Positions 47,178 through 58,800 of a DNA stretch of 64,000 nucleotides are shown piece by piece. This DNA comes from Antitrichia curtipendula (lineage: Eukaryota > Streptophyta > Bryopsida > Hypnales > Leucodontaceae). Location: contig OX579636.1 in NCBI GenBank assembly GCA_951230915.1, positions 22,875,567 to 22,939,566 of the forward strand, written 5' to 3'. The position numbers were made by a program, and so were the translations under genes. Within the stretch, counting starts at the first letter, position 1, and each line of letters begins with the position of its first letter. The notes under the pieces are model-generated. The model saw only the letters and a program-made list of their open reading frames with translations, had not been told where the DNA came from and made no database searches.

Positions 47178-49117
47178 CTTGAAGCCCAAGCACGTTCCAA
47201 CGAGCTATTTTGTCACTGCAACCTATAGACATTGTGGGGTCTCCACTGCCAGGCTTCCTCCTCGCCACTCCTGGTGCCTGGATATTGCCATGTACTTCTA
47301 AGCTCTTGACATTCTCTGAGTCCATGGTGGAACCTGCAAATATCAAGCACACAAAATTGAGGCACTTGACTGGTGATGTAAGCAGAATTCTCTGCTCAAC
47401 AAACTTGACGTCATCGAATCAGACTCTCTCCCCTTGGTTTTAGAGACACTACAGCAAATGTATGTAAAACAAATCAGATTGGCAGGATAGAGGCCATACC
47501 ATCAGTCCAGCTTAACAACCTGGCTTCCTGCTCTGCAAGTTGAGCCTCTTTGCCAACAACGCTAACATCTATTCGAGCAAGCTTTGCACCAATCTGTTTC
47601 ACTGCACATGTGCAATTATCAAGTCTGGAATAAGCACCCCTGACAGAATGACCATCAGAGAATCAACAAAAAGAGCCATCGCATGGCGGGATATTTGCAT
47701 TACTGAATTCAATCAGGGACCATAAGCAGATTCCAGCAGAGGGTCAAGAAGACGCATCAGTAACATCCATCACAACATCAGTTACAGCTCCAACCAATAT
47801 TAATATGCAAAATTTCTCATCAGTTCAGATCTTCAAAAATTGATGAGTAAATACGAACACTACCTTGTTGCATTCCTCGCTTTCGCTCACTTTGTCCTTC
47901 CACGGCAATTATGAGCGAATCCACAGCTTTCACTGAGCTTTCAGAAGCTCCTGCCGAAATATGAGGAACGATACATGCATCTCCACCTGTGGACACAAGT
48001 CATGTAAGACGGCATTGATGCAACACGTCCAATGTCAAGTATGCTCATCAATGTACAAAACCACACTACTCATTATAGAAAGCACTGCATAAGTATTGAC
48101 AAAGAGCAGGAATCAACGAGATTGATGACCTAAAGGATCAGATAATTACATGGCGGTTGGCTGATGTATAGATGAATCTCCAGTCCCGGCCGTAGCTGGC
48201 ATCGGCGACCTCTATCTCCACTGTCCTCTTTCCATTCAAAAATCGCAAGTGGTCGACGTCCCTTATAGACCTTTGCCATTTCGTCGGAACTGCCACTTTG
48301 ACAAAGACACCCAACTTCTGCGTAAAAGAATCTGCATTAACACGGCCTCGAATCAGAATACATGAAGCTGGAAAAATACTGAAAAAACAGAACGGCGGGT
48401 ACAAAGGCTATGTTAAGCAGAGATGAAGTAACCAATAATTGCACTGAAAACTTCAGCTTGACATTCATGTTCCATCCTCAACCCAATGTTTGAGTGATAT
48501 CTTGTTTGGAAGATACTGAGAATGCGCCAACAAATGATATAATATGCGCCTCCTAATTCAAAGTATTGAAGTCACAGAAAGCAATTGAAAGCGAGCGACT
48601 ACGGAACTTAGCAAACTAGCAGGTTTTTTTTTTTAATTCATTTCGGGGTCAAATCATGCGAGTGATAGATTGTTGGAAAGCTATAAACGATGCGCATCTA
48701 AAATGCCATTACTCATGTCTTAAATTTCAGTATTAAAATCGCAGCAACTGATTGAAGCTCGCTGGTTTCAAATGATTGAAGTTCAAGTAATTCCCAGCGT
48801 TTACATTTCTGGATTCATCTCAATCAAGAGAAGGAGATGAGGCAACATTGCAAGCAGTAAAATGAAATCGAAACACATAATTCATGGAACCAGTTACAAA
48901 TTCAAGGCCTAGTTGCAGACCGTAAACCCTAAACCCTGAACCCCCTAACTCCACCATCTGCATACCTGAGTAGGGCCCTTCGTGCAATGACTTCCGCATG
49001 AGCGTCGTTCACGACGTCGCCATCCACGCTCATCCTGGAACGGCCAATGCACTTGGTCCCCGTCCCGAGTGCCACCACCCTCGCGTCTTCGTTGTTCTTC
49101 AGGACAAATCCCGCCAT
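47178..49117 (-). CDS. TAD1: tRNA-specific adenosine deaminase 1 (ADAT1/TAD1), 3' end not found
   Basis: Five phase-consistent exons: 49117-48966, 48331-48150, 47986-47864, 47601-47500, 47333-47178. The A_deamin hallmarks are all present: [15 protein letters not shown] (HAE, residues 40-42, zinc His and proton-shuttling Glu), [14 protein letters not shown] across an exon junction (zinc Cys about 112) and [18 protein letters not shown] (zinc Cys). TAD1 deaminates A37 to inosine in tRNA-Ala in the nucleus. About 238 residues are accounted for; the family normally continues another 100 or more after [14 protein letters not shown]. The last exon ends at a good donor (GTAATT), yet no continuation was recognised in the next 1.9 kb, so the 3' exons are distant, lost or unrecognised. 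Telo-box repeats lie in intron 1 (48923-48937). Confidence 0.85.
48923..48937 (-). promoter_or_regulatory. Telo-box repeat in TAD1 intron 1
   Basis: AAACCCTAAACCCTG on the plus strand, just after the first donor of the deaminase gene. Telo-boxes in leaders and first introns are common in plant RNA-metabolism genes. Confidence 0.4.
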
Positions 49118-50539
49118 AACAGTTCTCTCGCGCCCCTGCGGCTTTCCCTGCTCGGGTGACAGATTCTAACTCTAGGACTCATGATGAAAAATATAACATT
49201 ATACCCCTAATAATTCAGAAACCATGTATGACAGAATTTTGCGAAAAAAGATGTCGGATCTGTTTGAAACAGGGCAAACGGGATTGGCTCAACTAGCTGG
49301 CCTCAGAGAACATGGCATTATGGTGGGTGCCAGTAGTATTTTGAGTTGAGTTGACAGTTGGTCATGTGTATGAGCATCATCTAAGTTTCAAAGGTCCATC
49401 GTTCTCACCTGGTAGTTACGACAGATTTGAGCCTTGAAACAACAGATTCTAAAGGGCAATATACAGCAATACAGCAGATACTGCATTATTCCAGTACAAG
49501 AGGGCAAAGAGTCTGTCCATCAATACAACCACTCTCATTTGTGTTCCACAAAAATCATCCTGTCGCTATCTCTATCAAAGGTTTGCTTTTCTCATAAATC
49601 TAGAAACAAAACCTAGAAACAAAGTCTAGTCCGAAACAAAACAGAACACTGCTCTAGACGCCAAATAGACCAACGCCTGTTGGCATGAGGTCATCGTTGG
49701 AAGAGTCGGAAAAGCCACTCTCAGACTCTAACACCATGAAATCCTCCGCAGCCTACAAAATCAAAATAAAACAGTAGTTAGACTCAATAATAGCAAGACA
49801 TATTGAAAATGACTCTTTTGAACTAGAATTAACAGTTACTTGAGGCATGTCAACATTCATTTTCTCCTTCTTGGAGAACTCCAGAAGTTCCAATTTAACT
49901 TGCCCCATGACAGCAACATGCCGGAAAGTCTGGCATCCAAATATCACCAAAACATTCAATTAGTAAATTTATTATTTCATTATTAGAACATTATTAATCA
50001 ATTCAATGGAAATAAAGAATTTTGCTAAATAAAAAGAACATACCTTGGTGAAGTCATTCAACAAGAGTGCAGGGTACAAACTCATCGCAGTCTCTCTCGC
50101 TACTTCAGAGGAAACGGAAGAGAATGGATGGCAATATCCATTCCTTGCACCCCTCAAACTCGCACACGCCGCAAACTCCCGGACCGCAGCTAGCGTGTTT
50201 ACTGGGTCTCTGAAGAAGACCATGGCCTCAGTAATCATGGGACTAGGCTTTGTTCGACCCACGTAATCAACCTGGAAGCCCTCCACAACCTCCATCAAAA
50301 TGTCTTGAAAGGCTTTTAAGGCCTCTGCCAATAGAGCTTCACGCTTCCATTTGCCAGTATCTGTTTGGGAGACTGACTCTTGCACCAACATGATAGCCTT
50401 CACGAATGTTCCAAACGGAATACTTTGCTTGATCCAAGGGCTGGCTGAAGAGTGACCCAAAGAATGCAGCTTGGTCGCTGATGCAATCGCTTTACTGTAA
50501 AAAGTAATAAGGGATTAATGTTATATCCAAAAGTAATAA

Positions 50540-51230
50540 CAAAACAAGTACTAACAAGTACTAGCACTGCAACTTCTGAGTAACTGCAAAGTAAGGCAAC
50601 AGTGCTTCAGTTACTAACAGGTACTAGCATTGCATTGTACTAAGCTTCAATTACTAATAGGTATTAGCATTGCGGTGTACTAACAAATATTAGCAAGTAC
50701 TTGGCACCTGCTGGAGTATTACTAACAGGTACTAGCAGATACTTAGCACTGCAATAATTCTGCTCTGGTCACGGAATGCAATTCAATTTAATTAAGGCTA
50801 TGGCTCCAAAAGAAGTCTCTAAATTGGGAAAAGCGATGTGGGACTGTGGGCGACCGCAGCCCCGAACTTCCATCCTCGTCGTTCATCCTTTCGGCGCTTT
50901 GCAATTTATGGCGAGTGCAGCTAGTTAACTACTGCTAGTGACTATTGCAAATTTAAGTAACTGCAGCACTGCAACTTCTGAGTAAAGGCAGCAGTGCTTC
51001 ACTTACGAACAGGTACTTAGCACCTGCTGTAGTATTACTAACACCTGCCTGAGTAACTGCAAAGTAAGGCAGCAGTGCTTCACTTATTAACAGGTACTTA
51101 GCACCTGCTGTAGTGTTACTAACAGGTACTTAGCACTGCAGCTAGTAACATTTGCAACTGCAAGTTTATTACTGCTAGTAACTTTTGCAACTTCTAGTAA
51201 CTGCAGCATTGCAAAATAAAACATAAAAAT
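50540..51230. repeat. Intron built of degenerate short repeats
   Basis: Intron 2 of the unidentified gene is made of variants of AACAGGTACTTAGCACCTGC, TAGTATTACTAACAGG and CTGCAAAGTAAGGCAGCAGTG. There are many copies with irregular spacing. No coding content. Confidence 0.7.
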
Positions 51231-51301
51231 CATAAATAGAAATGTAAGAAATTTATACCTGAACTCCCTCACAAATTTTCGATTCATGTTCATTCCCAGA
51301 T

Positions 51302-51612
51302 CAGGGTTGTCCTCGTCACGTCCTGTCCGTCCGTCAGGATGTCCGGACGGACGTCAGGATTCAACCCCAGCGTTCGTCAGGATCCAAAAAAAAAAAATTT
51401 GTATGGACGGTCTGTCCGTCCTATAGACGGCTGGTCCGTCCCTATGGACGGTCCGTCCGTCTAGGTCGACGGACAGGCCGTCCTCGAAAAAAAAAAAAAA
51501 AAAAAAAAATTTTGATCCTGACACAATTTTGACGCGTCAGGACGCGTCCGGACTGACGCCGATGGACATCCGGACGTGAAAACCCCACTTTTCGTCCGGA
51601 TAGACAACCCTG
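51302..51612. mobile_element. hAT-type MITE, 311 bp, in an exon
   Basis: Termini CAGGGTTGTCC and GACAACCCTG with an exact 8-bp target duplication TCCCAGAT (51294-51301, 51613-51620), the hallmark of hAT elements. The interior is rich in GTCCGTCC/GGACGG palindromic repeats and a poly-A run. No gene. Confidence 0.9.
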
Positions 51613-52321
51613 TCCCAGATGGGATTGCATGACTACCGTAAAATCCTCCTCCAGTACTTTGAATGCTTCATAGACTACACTTGGGTAACTTCCAACACTT
51701 AACCCAGACTGAAGGACCTTCAGCTGATCTTACACATCCTTCATGAACGATGTCAAGAGGGAGCCCTTCCAAGGCCGGGAACCCTCTAAATCCGCAAGTA
51801 CACAATCCCTATCTCCAATCATAGGATCAGTGAGCTTCCTCTGACTCTGGGAGATGCAATAAACCTCGTTGTTGTCATCAGCTATAGGAAGATGCTCAAC
51901 ATCTTCCTTCTCTCCAGTCGCCATGTTGAGCACCCAATCTCCAACTCTCTTCCTCTTCAAGCTGTCAATTCAATTCAATGAACATGTCAATTAATACTAA
52001 TAAATATTAGATAAATATTCATACAATTAAACATATAATATGCCCATATTCATACAATTAAGCATAGTAAGAGCCTTACATCACCCGCTCGTAGGCAGGA
52101 TCATGAATCGCGTAAGGTAAATCCAACGGCGACAGGTGAACATCACCGCCCATGCTCAGCTCGTGCTCGTACTCCTGCTCCTGCTCCTCTCTTGCTCCCC
52201 TCCATCATGCCTCCACACCAAGTGGCACCTCCTGACATCAAGGATGAGGTACTGGGGACATAGTTTCAGACATAGTTAGAAACAAACAAGATAGTTGACT
52301 GGCTTCCTCTAACAAACAAGC

Positions 52322-52600
52322 CAGGGTTGTCCCCGTCACGTCCTGTCTGTCCGTCAGGATGTCTGGACAGACGTCAGGATTCAACCTCGGCGTCCGTCAG
52401 GATGAAATCTGGACGAGAATCGTTGACAGAGGATGAAAACTATGGAAATGGATGAAAGTTCATCCTGGACGGCCGCGCTGGACGGCCGACCTTCCGTCGA
52501 CGGCCGACCTGGACGGCCGACCTTTCGTCGACGGCCGACCTGGACGGCCGACCTTTAGTCGACGGCCGAGCTAGACGGGCGACGGACGGGCAACCTTTAA
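52322..52600. mobile_element. Truncated hAT MITE relative with ~32-bp GC-rich tandem repeats
   Basis: Begins CAGGGTTGTCCCCGTCACG like the MITE at 51302 and matches it for about 65 bp, then diverges. It is followed by three to four tandem units around GGACGGCCGACCT and CGTCGACGG (about 52465-52590). No right terminus was found. Confidence 0.65.
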
Positions 52601-52604
52601 AATG

Positions 52605-53170
52605 AACCCCTAAACGTTTTTGACTATGTTTTCACAAAAAACGCTCCCAAACTGCCATTTCTAGTACAAGTACCAAATTTTGGAAGAAAAACATTTTTGG
52701 ACACATGTAACCATAGGATTCTTGTAGTAAACTAGTTTGAGAAGATGTGGAAAAAATTTCAGAAATTTCCACCGTGTAGATTGCAAGATATTAGCATTTG
52801 AAGTGACAAAAACCCTTTTTTTGTCCCTGCGAAAAACCGGGCAGCTGCACTTCACATGGTCACATTTGTATGAAAAAATGTCCAAAATGGTGGTAACTCT
52901 TTGGATTTATTCTTCAAAGCAAGTTAGCTACATGCTTGAAAAATTTCAGATCATTTGGAATTGTACAACATATAAGAAAAAAATAGTAAGTAGAAAGAAG
53001 TAGAAAATGATTCAAAACACTAAATTGTTAAGGATTTCATGATGGAATTGAAAAATGCCAATCCAAACAATTATAATGTTGTAATAAACAATCTACACCT
53101 TCTGTTCATATTTTTTTCCAAAAATATTGAAAATTGAGTTAAATAAAGGACTTCAAAGTTTATTTTAGAG
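52605..53170. mobile_element. TTAA-type element, truncated
   Basis: Begins ACCCCTAAACGTTTTTGAC (TTAA decayed) and matches the right-hand half of the family, including AACTGCCATTTCTAGTAC. It ends without a matching terminus near 53170. Confidence 0.6.
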
Positions 53171-53678
53171 TAGAGATTCTATTATGTTAAAAAGAAGTAT
53201 TAGAAAAGGTGATGAGAAGCTAGTGCAAAGAAGAAGTTAGAACATTGGAAAGCAAGCCCCCAACACATACATTAACAAATGAAACCATAGCAAGGGTACC
53301 TCAAGGATGTAAAACACCACTAATTAGGATTCATGATATTACTTGACTTTCTTGCATGGCACAAAATATTAGATAAGTGATATATTCAATAATACTCTTT
53401 AATGCAAAGATTGTTCCTTCCATTAAGTAAGAGTGAAGGTGGTATCATGAAAAGCCTCATACCATGTTTTGAATATTTGCAAACATACAACAACCAACTG
53501 ACTTTCAACACTTGCATGATTATTAGGAAAATCAATTAGATGATTTCTATTAGAATTTCAAAAACTATACAAGACAGTAATCATGGCAATAACAAATATC
53601 TTTTATAATGTGGAATTCAATCTACTTAAGGAGTATTTGAATATGTGAATGGAGAAAGAACCTTAGAAAAGTTTGCTC
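53171..53678. other. Gene-free spacer
   Basis: AT-rich, no frame or element boundary recognised. Confidence 0.4.
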
Positions 53679-53915
53679 CAAACATCTCCAAGGCATCATT
53701 TCTTTACATAGTATTTGCAAAAACACTACCAAAGAAATGGACTTCTTCTCATCCTATCAAACATCTCCAAGGCATCATTTCTTTACATAGTATTTGCAAA
53801 TACACTACCAAAGAAATGGACTTCTTCTCATCCTATCAAACATCTCCAAGGCATCATTTCTTTACATAGTATTTGCAAATACACTACCAAAGAAATGGAC
53901 TTCTTTTCATCCTAT
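53679..53915. repeat. 79-bp tandem repeat, three copies
   Basis: Near-identical units start at 53679, 53758 and 53837 (CAAACATCTCCAAGGCATC...). Because 79 is not a multiple of three, each copy reads in a different frame, so the overlapping frames here are repeat artefacts. Confidence 0.95.
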
Positions 53916-54593
53916 CTGGCATTACAATTTATCAATTGCCATCATCTTGACTTTACAAGAATTTCTTTCAGGTGTATTTGGCGTTTGTGACATGTATCAA
54001 AGCTGCCTGGTATGGTCCCATTGACTTATAGTAGTCCAAAGCTATTAAGTCTTGCTATAGGTTGATATTTGGGCCATTGCTATGCCTTATATGATACTAC
54101 TAGTGATGCATTATCTTGCAAATTGTCCAAATTGAATGAAGTTTTGTACACTTTGGTTTGGATTGAAGGTCAATTTCACCTCACATATGTATTTAATAGT
54201 GATAGCCTTTAGGCACTCTTGGAGTCATTGGTACATCATTATTGTTTATACTCACATTTTGGCACATTTTGATATGATATGGTCTTGGTAAAATGTGTTT
54301 ATGTGCACCATATATATTCAAGAGAATTGTTATGATTCAATGACTCAATACTCTTAAATAATAAATATATATTAAGAGAGAACAACACACAAATCTTAGC
54401 TATAATCACAATCCATTTTATAAAATCATGTAAGTAAGACTCAATGGATTGCAATAAATTATTTATATAATGCAAAATTCAGCCATATACTATGCATTAA
54501 AACTTCTTGCAAACCTCTATTGAAATTTGTCCATGGCCTTAATTTTCAAATAATAACTTCAATTTTGTAAAGCACTCTAGGCACGAATTATAA
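53916..54593. other. Gene-free spacer
   Basis: AT-rich, no frame or element boundary recognised. Confidence 0.4.
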
Positions 54594-55525
54594 TTAACCC
54601 CTAAAGTTCTTTGACTAAGTTCTCACCAAAAATGCTCTAAAACTGCCATTTCTAGAGCAAGTACCAAATTTTTGAAAAATATCATTTTTAGACATATGTA
54701 ACCGTAGGATCTTATAGTACTCTGGTTTGGGAATGTGTGGAAAAAATTTCAAAAATTTTCATTGTGTAGATTGGAAGATATTAGCGTTTGAAGTGGCAAA
54801 AGTCCTTTTTTTGGCCCTGCAAAAAACCGGGCAGCTGCACTTCACAAGGTCAGATTATTATGAAAAAAATTCTAAAATGAATGTGCCTCTTTTGGATTCA
54901 TTTTTCAGAGCAAGTTGGCTACATGCTTGAAAGTTTTCAGATTATTTGGAATTGTACAACATGTAGGAAAAAATAGTAAGTAGAGAGAAGTAGAAAATGG
55001 TGCAAAACACTAAATTGTTAAAAATTTAATTATGGAATTGAAAAATGCCAATCCCAATGGTTGCAATGTTGTGATAAACAATCTACATCCTATGATTTTA
55101 TTTTTTTGAAAAATATTAAAAATTGAGTGAAATAAACAACTTCAAAGTTCATTTTAGAGTAGACAATCCATAACTGCCCGCAAACTGAAAATCCTTGTAA
55201 TGTTTGACTCATTGATCAAAATGGAACGATTAAAAGCTTTCCACATATGTATAAATCTAGTAAACCAATTTCAAATTTTTATTTTTGAAAAAAGTGATTT
55301 TTTCTGATCTGCCCGAACTGCCCGGTTACAAAAAAAAGTAACATATTAGGCCATAACTTTTGACTTGTATTTCCAAATGTCATGAAATTTGTTGCATATG
55401 AAAGATATTCCTCGTCCCCACCTTTTATAAAAATTTCAGCCCAAAATATGAAAATCTCCAGTCACACGTACCTGCCCAAAATTTCTATGTTGCCAAAAAA
55501 CGCATGTTGGTCCTTTAGGGATTAA
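54594..55525. mobile_element. TTAA-flanked non-autonomous element (~932 bp)
   Basis: Starts TTAACCCCTAAAG and ends GGTCCTTTAGGGATTAA. It is the reverse orientation of the 6541-7477 type, with GGGCAGCTGCACTTCACA inside. No gene. Confidence 0.75.
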
Positions 55526-55888
55526 ATAATTTCAAAAGTGCCCTTTGCTTTTTTGCAATGCTTGAAATCTTATGGGGTCACTTTACATCTATCACAAACC
55601 ACTCCATTTTGATGATCACCTTCAAGACAAATAAATTTGCCTTCAAGACTTGTCAAGAAGTTGAGAGGGACAATTTGACCAACATATAGGGTTCCAAATT
55701 AGGGCAATTATACTAAGAATTTTTTGGTAATGAAGGTAAATATCCCAAATTCTTTTGTAATTAAATAATTTAAATAAAAACATCCATTCAAATTGAATTT
55801 GACCAAATGATATAGCTTCTCCACTCTTTTTGGCAAGGCCACCAAGCTTGAACAACTTCTTAAACAATTCTAGAGTGGTCAAGGAAGA

Positions 55889-58800
55889 TCAGTTCCTGAC
55901 TTCTTTTGGCAAGGCCACCAATCTTGAAAACTCATTCATATTGAGAATGGTTAACGAAGATAAGTTTCCTATTTTTTTTGGTAAGGCCGCCAACCTTAAA
56001 GATGCATTTGATTCTAGAAGATCAAGGATGACAAGATCACCACTCCGGTTGGCAAGGCCACCAAGCTTGAACATTCACTCAAATCTAGAGTGGTCAAAGA
56101 AGACAAATTCTCTACTTCTTTTGGCAAGGCCACCAAGCTTGAACACCCTCTCAATTCTAAAGTAATCAAGGAAGACAAGTTCCCTACTTCTTTTGGCAAG
56201 GTTTCCAACCTTGAACAATATCCCAAATAGAAAGCGGTCAAGGAAGATAAATTTCCTACTTTTTTTGGTAAGGTTGCCAAGCTTAAACACCCACTCAACT
56301 TAAGAGTGGTCAAGGAAGACAAATTCCCCACTTCTTTTGGCAAGGTTGCCAAGCTTAAACACCCACTCAACTTAAAAGTGATCAAGGAAGACAAGTTCCC
56401 CACTTCCTTTGGCAAAGTTGCCAAACTTGAACATCCGCTCAAATCTAGAGTAGTCAAGGAAGATAAACTGCCTACTTCTTTTGGCAAGGCCACCAATCTT
56501 AAACAACCTTGTAAATTAAGAGTGGTTGAGGCCGGCAAGTACCCCACTTTCACTAATAAGGTTCCTAAGTTTGGATACTTTTCCAAATGGCAAGTAATTA
56601 AGGAAGACAAGTTTTTAACTTCCATTGGCAAGGCCGCCAAGTTTGAACACCCAATCAAATCTAAAGTGGTCAAGGAAGACAAGTTTCCTACTTCTTTTGG
56701 TAAATCTACCAAGCTTAAACACCCTCTCAATTCTAGAGTGATTAAAGAATATAAATTTCCCACTTCCTTTCACTATAAGAAACCCGTGTTTTTTGAAATG
56801 TCACAAAAAACGTTAGATTATGTTTTTATGACATCACGCGTGTTTTCGTAGATGTCACCTAAAATTCGTTATAATTGACGGGCAAAAAACATGACCATGT
56901 TTTCAAAAAACGGGCCTAATTTGTACTTGTTATACTTTGACATCATAGAAAACGTGGTCTTTTAAAGTTCAGAAAACATGACATGTGGATGCCACGATGG
57001 CGACATGTCATCATTTTCCATCCGGGCAGTGCCACGTGGGACAATTTTTCATCCGGGCCCTTAATGACGTGGGCAGTGACGTGGCCACGGGAAAATCTGA
57101 CGTGGTTTGCCTAGTCAGCATATTTTTATTTTGTTTGAAAATTTTTATGTTGTTTTTTGAATCGTCAATTTAGACGTTTTTTGAGACATCAATTGGTGCA
57201 TACCCTATCCATCAGGCAAGATCAACAAAAAAATAATTAGTTAAAATAAATTATAAAATAAAATAAACAAAAAAGAATGTTGAATTCACCAAGAATTAAA
57301 GAAAACTTACCATCTACCATCAAGAGAATTTTTGATGGCCAAATGAAAGAATTACTTCATTAAAAGTTAATAAAAATGAAGGATAAGGACATTGTATTTA
57401 TATCCATTCTCTGCCCATGGAAAGACAAACAATATGGGATAAGTAGAATATGGTTATTTCACTTGTTTACATGTTGATGTTGTTTTTGACGTGTATATGT
57501 TCTTTTAAACATAGAGATGTTGTTTCAGACATCTCGACGTTTTTGTTGACATTTCACTTTGAACACAATTTTTTTTTGATATATCCCATATCAATTGTCT
57601 CTCTTCCACCTCCCCACCTGTATAAAGACTTTATGTTTTCATCCATGGAACACATCCATTTTCATCCATCCATTTTTCTTTTTTTTGGAAAGCATGCCAC
57701 ATCATTGCCTTTTTCCTAAATTTTTTATATAAGGTCAATATTTTTCCATTGACCTTAGTAATTTTTAGTAATTTATCCATAATGAAAGTGGACTTCATGC
57801 TGACGTGGCAGTCTATGTTTTTTGAGATGTCACAACAAAACATGAGCTTGTTTTTTTAAACATTGTTAAAAACATCTCTGTCTATGGTGACATCTACTTG
57901 TTTTCCAACTTAGTCGCACATGTTTTTTGCAACATCAAATCAAATTCACTCTTTTGCACCCGTTCACTGCTTAACGCGTGACATCTCAGCAAACATGGCA
58001 TGTTACAGTCCAACGCCAGCAAAAACAGGGTTTTCTTATAGTGTTTGGCAAGACCACCAAGCTTGAACAATATCCTAAACAAAGAGTAGTCAAGGAAGAT
58101 ATGTTCCCCACTTTTTTTGGCAAGGCCACCAACTTTGAACAATATCCCAAATAGAGAATGGTCAAAGAAGATAAGTTCCCCACTTCCTTTGGCAAAGCCT
58201 TCAAACTTGAACAAGACCCCAAATAGAGAGTAGTCAAGGAAGATAAGTTCCCTACCTCTGGGGGTAAGGCCGCCAAGCTTGGACAATACCCCAAATAGAG
58301 AGCGGTTAAGGAATGTAATTTCTCCATTTCCTTTGGCAAGACTTCCAACTTTGAACATCCACTCAACTTAAAGGTGGTCAAGGAAGACAAGTTCCCCACT
58401 TCCTTTGGCAATGCTGCCAATCTTGAACACCCGTTCAAATTGAGAGTAACCAAGGAAGACAAATTTCCTACTTCCTTTGGTAAGTCCGTCAATCTTAAAC
58501 AATTTTCTAAATTAAGAGTGGTTGAGGCTGACAAGTATCCCACTTCTGCTAGCAGGGTCAAAAAATTTGAACACTTTTCTAAATGGAGAGTGGTCAAGGA
58601 AGACAAGCTTCGCACTTCCTTTGGCAAGGCCTTCAAGCTTGAACAGTCAATTAAATCTAAAGTGGTCAAAGAGGACAAGTTTCCCACTTCTTTTGGCAAG
58701 CTTGCTAAGCTTGCACACCCTCTCATTTCTAAAGTGATTAAAGAAGACAAATTTCCCACTTCCTTTGGCAAAATTTTCAAGTTTGAACAATACCCTAAAT

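Larger units (their letters stand above)
49654..52153 (-). pseudogene. Unidentified spliced gene with in-frame stop and MITE in exon 2
   Basis: Exons 52153-52080, 51961-51259 (containing a 311-bp insert), 50494-50044, 49929-49840 and 49752-49654 join in phase. Without the insert they total 366 codons including the stop. It starts MGGDVHLSPLDLPYAIHDPA and continues KRKRVGDWVLNMATGEKED, LTDPMIGDRDCVLADLEG, QESVSQTDTGKW, EVARETAMSLYPALLLNDF and LMPTGVGLFGV. No family was recognised; it may be a transposon-derived protein. Two breaks are seen: a TAA at 51730-51732 (within MKDV*DQLKVLQSG), and a hAT-type MITE (51302-51612) inside exon 2. Skipping the MITE and one target copy restores QSHLGMNMNRKFV in frame. 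Its stop lies about 540 bp from the deaminase start. Confidence 0.6.

Noticed and set aside
53645..54024. Overlapping frames of 74-91 codons
   Set aside because: Three copies of a 79-bp repeat read in shifting frames.
57986..58042. Native C-terminus of the NBS-LRR protein (IRKPCFCWRWTVTCHVC)
   Set aside because: These residues are translated from the CACTA terminus, not from the gene.
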